DNA of 64,000 nt from Paenibacillus sp. XY044. Lineage in GTDB: Bacteria > Bacillota > Bacilli > Paenibacillales > Paenibacillaceae. Each line of letters begins with the position of its first letter. Position 1 is the first letter of the stretch. Where the stretch lies: positions 186,001 to 250,000 of the forward strand of contig NZ_NQMO01000007.1 in the NCBI RefSeq assembly GCF_002257645.1, given 5' to 3'. Below the pieces are notes generated by a model. The model was not told the DNA's origin, did not search any database, and saw nothing but the letters and a program-made list of their open reading frames with translations. The position numbers were made by a program, and so were the translations under genes. Shown here in pieces: positions 61,828 to 64,000 of this stretch.

Positions 61828-62295
61828 ATGGATGTAAAGACGCTTTTGCTACAACAATGGGCAAGCTGCTTAGATCAAGAAGACTGGTTTCCACCACTTG
61901 AAAAAGTGCTAGAGGATGTTACTTTTGAACAGGCAATTTGGAAACCCGTTGATGCAATGAATTCCATTTGGGAATTAGTTTGTCATTTACTTTTCTATGA
62001 AAAGAGACTTCTGATGCGATTTCTTGGTGAAGCAGAGAATGAACCACAAGCCGAAGATAATAAATCTACATTTCGATTACCAGCTGAAACGCTTCAAAAT
62101 TGGAAGGAAACAAAACAAGAATACCTTTACGTTCATCGCGAACTTGAAAAAATACTAGCAAACTCAGAAGAAAAAGATTTGTATAGACCGATCCCTGGAG
62201 AAAGATCATTGGTGCTTGAACTGAAGAGTTTAGCAATGCACGACGCATACCATATTGGGCAAATAGTATTCTTAAGTAAAATGCAAGGAGCTTGA
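61828..62295 (+). CDS. DinB-like four-helix-bundle protein
   Basis: A 155-residue protein from the ATG at 61828 (GGAGGG upstream). The DinB/YfiT fold is suggested by ALTERNATE helices and two of the three usual metal-site His: LVCHLLFYEKRLLMRFLG and MHDAYHIGQIVFLSK. DinB-type proteins include thiol-dependent S-transferases, with bacillithiol in Bacillota, but most are of unknown role. Single gene with terminator. Confidence 0.88.
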   Translation: MDVKTLLLQQWASCLDQEDWFPPLEKVLEDVTFEQAIWKPVDAMNSIWELVCHLLFYEKRLLMRFLGEAENEPQAEDNKSTFRLPAETLQNWKETKQEYLYVHRELEKILANSEEKDLYRPIPGERSLVLELKSLAMHDAYHIGQIVFLSKMQGA

Positions 62296-62365
62296 GCAGG
62301 GAAACGGAGCTTTTAAAAAAGCTTTATTAGCTTTACAGTTATTCAATTATAGGTGGCTTTATAAA

Positions 62366-62398
62366 AATGGGAACGTCCAAATTGGACATTCCCATATT
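62366..62398 (+). terminator. Rho-independent terminator of the DinB gene
   Basis: TGGGAACGTCCAA and TTGGACATTCCCA pair with two mismatches or wobbles, followed by TATTTTAT on the + strand. Confidence 0.75.
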
Positions 62399-62534
62399 TT
62401 ATACCTGAAAAGCAAAAATACGATTTTAAGGGTCGAAACTAGGCTTACTATCACACCTAGCGATCAAAAACAGGCATTTTCTGTTTATAGGAGCCCCGTA
62501 ATCCCTCGCCCGTAATTCTCGAGGCACAGCCCGT

Positions 62535-63263
62535 TTAACATGAAGTTGTGGCATAGGCTTGATAAGCTGTTTCATTATACTCCGCGCTTCCCGGGAAGTT
62601 GATGGATTTCAACACAGACGGTTTCAAGTTTCGTCGAAGCAGAAGCTCGACCACCTCGGCCTCGATGGCCCACATGATGGAAGCGGCCGCGATGCCAGAT
62701 GCCGGGCAGATGGACGCGTTTAATTCTCGCACTTCCAGCATCGCATCCAGCGGAGGGGCGCAGTTATCGATCACAAGATCGGCAACCTCGAATAATCTTT
62801 TCCCGCTGGAATGCTCGCTCTTCAACTGAGAGGAGTAAGTGACGCTCGTTAAGGCGATGACATAAGCTCCCATCCGCTTTGCCCGCAGCGCGATATCAAC
62901 CGGAAAAACCGTTTTTCCGGATACGCTGCCGACAATGAGCACATCGCCTGGAAGAAGCCGGCTTGCCCGCAGCACGTATTCCATCAGCCCTTCGAGGCTG
63001 CGGTCCTTCTCTTTCTCCTCTTCGCGCTCTCGCACCTCGTTGTTAACGTCGAATTGAAAGCGCAAAGCCCGAAAAGCGGTGAGTCCGCCCGCACGGTTGA
63101 CGAGCTCGCTATCCAGCATATGCCCCGTATCGAACAAGTGCACGCATTTGCCGGCCGCCATCGCGCTTGCGATCGCCTGTGCCGCTTCTCCCATGGCTTC
63201 CCCCTGGGTTTGTTCGATTTGGGCAATCAGGCTGTTCAGCTTCTGAAAATATTGACCTCTCAT
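62535..63263 (-). CDS. SIS-domain sugar isomerase-like protein
   Basis: A 242-residue protein from the ATG at 63263 (GGAGGGG upstream). It is of the UPF0309/SIS type: helix at the N-terminus, then VHLFDTGHMLDSELVNRAGG, LLPGDVLIVGSVSGKTVFPV and YVIALTSVTYSSQLKSEHSS, the phosphosugar-binding Ser/Thr loops. SIS domains bind phosphorylated amino sugars and act as isomerases, etherases or sensors. Next to a GlcNAc-kinase-like gene it may act on an N-acetyl-amino-sugar phosphate. Confidence 0.88.
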   Translation of the reverse strand: MRGQYFQKLNSLIAQIEQTQGEAMGEAAQAIASAMAAGKCVHLFDTGHMLDSELVNRAGGLTAFRALRFQFDVNNEVREREEEKEKDRSLEGLMEYVLRASRLLPGDVLIVGSVSGKTVFPVDIALRAKRMGAYVIALTSVTYSSQLKSEHSSGKRLFEVADLVIDNCAPPLDAMLEVRELNASICPASGIAAASIMWAIEAEVVELLLRRNLKPSVLKSINFPGSAEYNETAYQAYATTSC

Positions 63264-63315
63264 CTTCTTCCCCTCCATATCATAAGTAAGCGGTAAGATT
63301 GAATCTTACGGCTTT

Positions 63316-64000
63316 TTATATATCTTTTGGCTGATAGAGAAACGCTTCGAATGACGATTTCAACCGCTGCAGCATCGGACCATCCAAAGGGTCGCCCTCT
63401 CCCATGCGCATCGCCTCATGGACGACACCGCCCATGACGGGCTCAAATAACGGCATTGCTGCCACGGTTTTCGGATGCTTCTCCCGAATGACTTCCCTGA
63501 ACCTTGTGAACATGAGCGGATGCCCCTTCCAGACGCTTCCAGCCGCCATGGCCCATGTCTGTTCATCGAATGCATCCCGGTTCATCAGTGCGCATACCTG
63601 CACGGCCAGGCTCTGTCCCGCTGCCGCGAAAATGCCCTGCGCCACTGCATCCCCTGACATCGCTGCCTTGGAAACAAGCAGCGAACATGAAGAAATGACC
63701 TCACGGGTATCGGATGTGCCATAAATGACGGAAATAATGTCGCCCATAAGCTTCAGCTGCCACTCCTGCATGATCAGTTCCTGAAGCATCGTCACAGGCC
63801 CGCGGCCTTCAAAACTTTGAATGGCGGCCATCATTCCCTGCCTCCCGATATCGTATCCGCTGCCCTCATCGCCAAGATGACTTCCCCATCCGCCAAGATG
63901 GGTTTGGCTCTCCTCCCTGACCCCGAATATTCCGGAGCCCGTACCTGCCAAGGCTACAATACCTCGCCGGTGCTGAATTCCGGCAAGGAGGCACATATAT
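63316..64000 (-). CDS. BadF/BadG-type ATPase, N-acetylglucosamine kinase-like (5' end outside window)
   Basis: The C-terminal 228 codons of a sugar kinase of the NAGK/BadF family; the frame is open through base 64000. The ADP/phosphate loop GIVALAGTGSGIFGVREE and the family hallmark LGGWGSHLGDEGSGYDIGRQ are intact, and FEPVMGGVVHEAM is near the end. It would phosphorylate GlcNAc or a related amino sugar. The SIS gene starts 52 bp after its stop, so both belong to one operon that begins beyond the right edge. Confidence 0.88.
   Translation of the reverse strand, partial: YMCLLAGIQHRRGIVALAGTGSGIFGVREESQTHLGGWGSHLGDEGSGYDIGRQGMMAAIQSFEGRGPVTMLQELIMQEWQLKLMGDIISVIYGTSDTREVISSCSLLVSKAAMSGDAVAQGIFAAAGQSLAVQVCALMNRDAFDEQTWAMAAGSVWKGHPLMFTRFREVIREKHPKTVAAMPLFEPVMGGVVHEAMRMGEGDPLDGPMLQRLKSSFEAFLYQPKDI

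Noticed and set aside
1..64000. tRNA, rRNA or well-known riboswitches
   Set aside because: No tRNA-like cloverleaf, rRNA segment or conserved riboswitch core was noticed by eye; an Infernal/tRNAscan run would settle it.

Overview
The window reads as chromosomal DNA of a soil- or plant-associated, carbohydrate-degrading Bacillota, most likely Paenibacillus or a close relative. The clues are strong AAGGAGG-type ribosome binding sites, frequent GTG/TTG starts, LplA/LplB/LplC-type sugar ABC importers with lipoprotein binding proteins, many AraC-type regulators (one a membrane-anchored sensor/AraC protein typical of this group), and glycoside hydrolase and polysaccharide lyase families common there (GH95, GH88, PL6, GH26). 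No rRNA, tRNA, CRISPR array or complete insertion sequence was seen. The genus is an inference from gene content.

Layout. 1-2.7 kb: a sugar ABC importer (two permeases and a binding lipoprotein cut by the left edge). 2.7-5.4 kb: a gene-poor stretch with a short hairpin-terminated ORF, a possible broken Cys/Ser/Thr-rich peptide gene and an orphan secreted binding protein of higher GC. 5.4-7.1 kb: an S-layer-like scar, then a TetR/membrane-protein pair that looks foreign, with a clear palindromic operator. 7.7-12.3 kb: a four-gene catabolic operon (two Gfo/Idh/MocA dehydrogenases, a DUF993 aldolase-like protein, a sugar phosphate isomerase/epimerase-like protein) next to an AraC regulator. 13.6-15.5 kb: a divergent AraC/SDR pair. 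15.6-17.1 kb: an ankyrin-TPR protein and an HTH remnant. 17.5-23.6 kb: a GH95 enzyme, a PAS histidine kinase, a phytanoyl-CoA-dioxygenase-like protein and an AraC regulator. 23.7-29.1 kb: stress and drug-response genes (GNAT, peroxiredoxin-like protein with TetR, WrbA-like flavoprotein, MarR and a 14-TM exporter).

29.3-32.1 kb: small membrane protein (DUF6220), a frameshifted LysR gene ending in a 30-bp minisatellite, a ProX/YbaK-like deacylase and an unknown protein. 32.3-42.0 kb: a polysaccharide utilisation locus for a uronate-containing glycan: sensor/AraC regulator, binding lipoprotein, two permeases, GH88 unsaturated glucuronyl hydrolase and a secreted PL6 lyase. 42.0-47.8 kb: a GH95-related enzyme with an altered catalytic base, a sialidase-fold protein coupled to a NanA-like lyase, and a GntR/LacI-type regulator; the scar of a lost ABC permease lies just upstream of the lyase gene. 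48-52.6 kb: a second AraC/SDR pair whose SDR lost its 5' end, an APH-like kinase, and several pseudogenes, including two divergent genes beheaded at one junction. 53-56.3 kb: a secreted GH26 enzyme with a divergent AraC regulator. 56.7-64 kb: a copper-amine-oxidase-N-domain protein, a deletion copy of the DUF6220 gene, DUF4267, a helical protein next to an LRR-like protein, a cyclase, a DinB protein, and a SIS/GlcNAc-kinase-like pair running off the right edge.

Overall the glycan loci follow one logic: a secreted enzyme cuts, a binding lipoprotein plus LplB/LplC permeases import, cytoplasmic glycosidases and dehydrogenases finish, and AraC/GntR regulators with CcpA-like sites control. Between them lies much debris (truncations, frameshifts, a deletion duplicate), which suggests active gene turnover. 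The imported material is inferred from composition by eye, not from a computed statistic.
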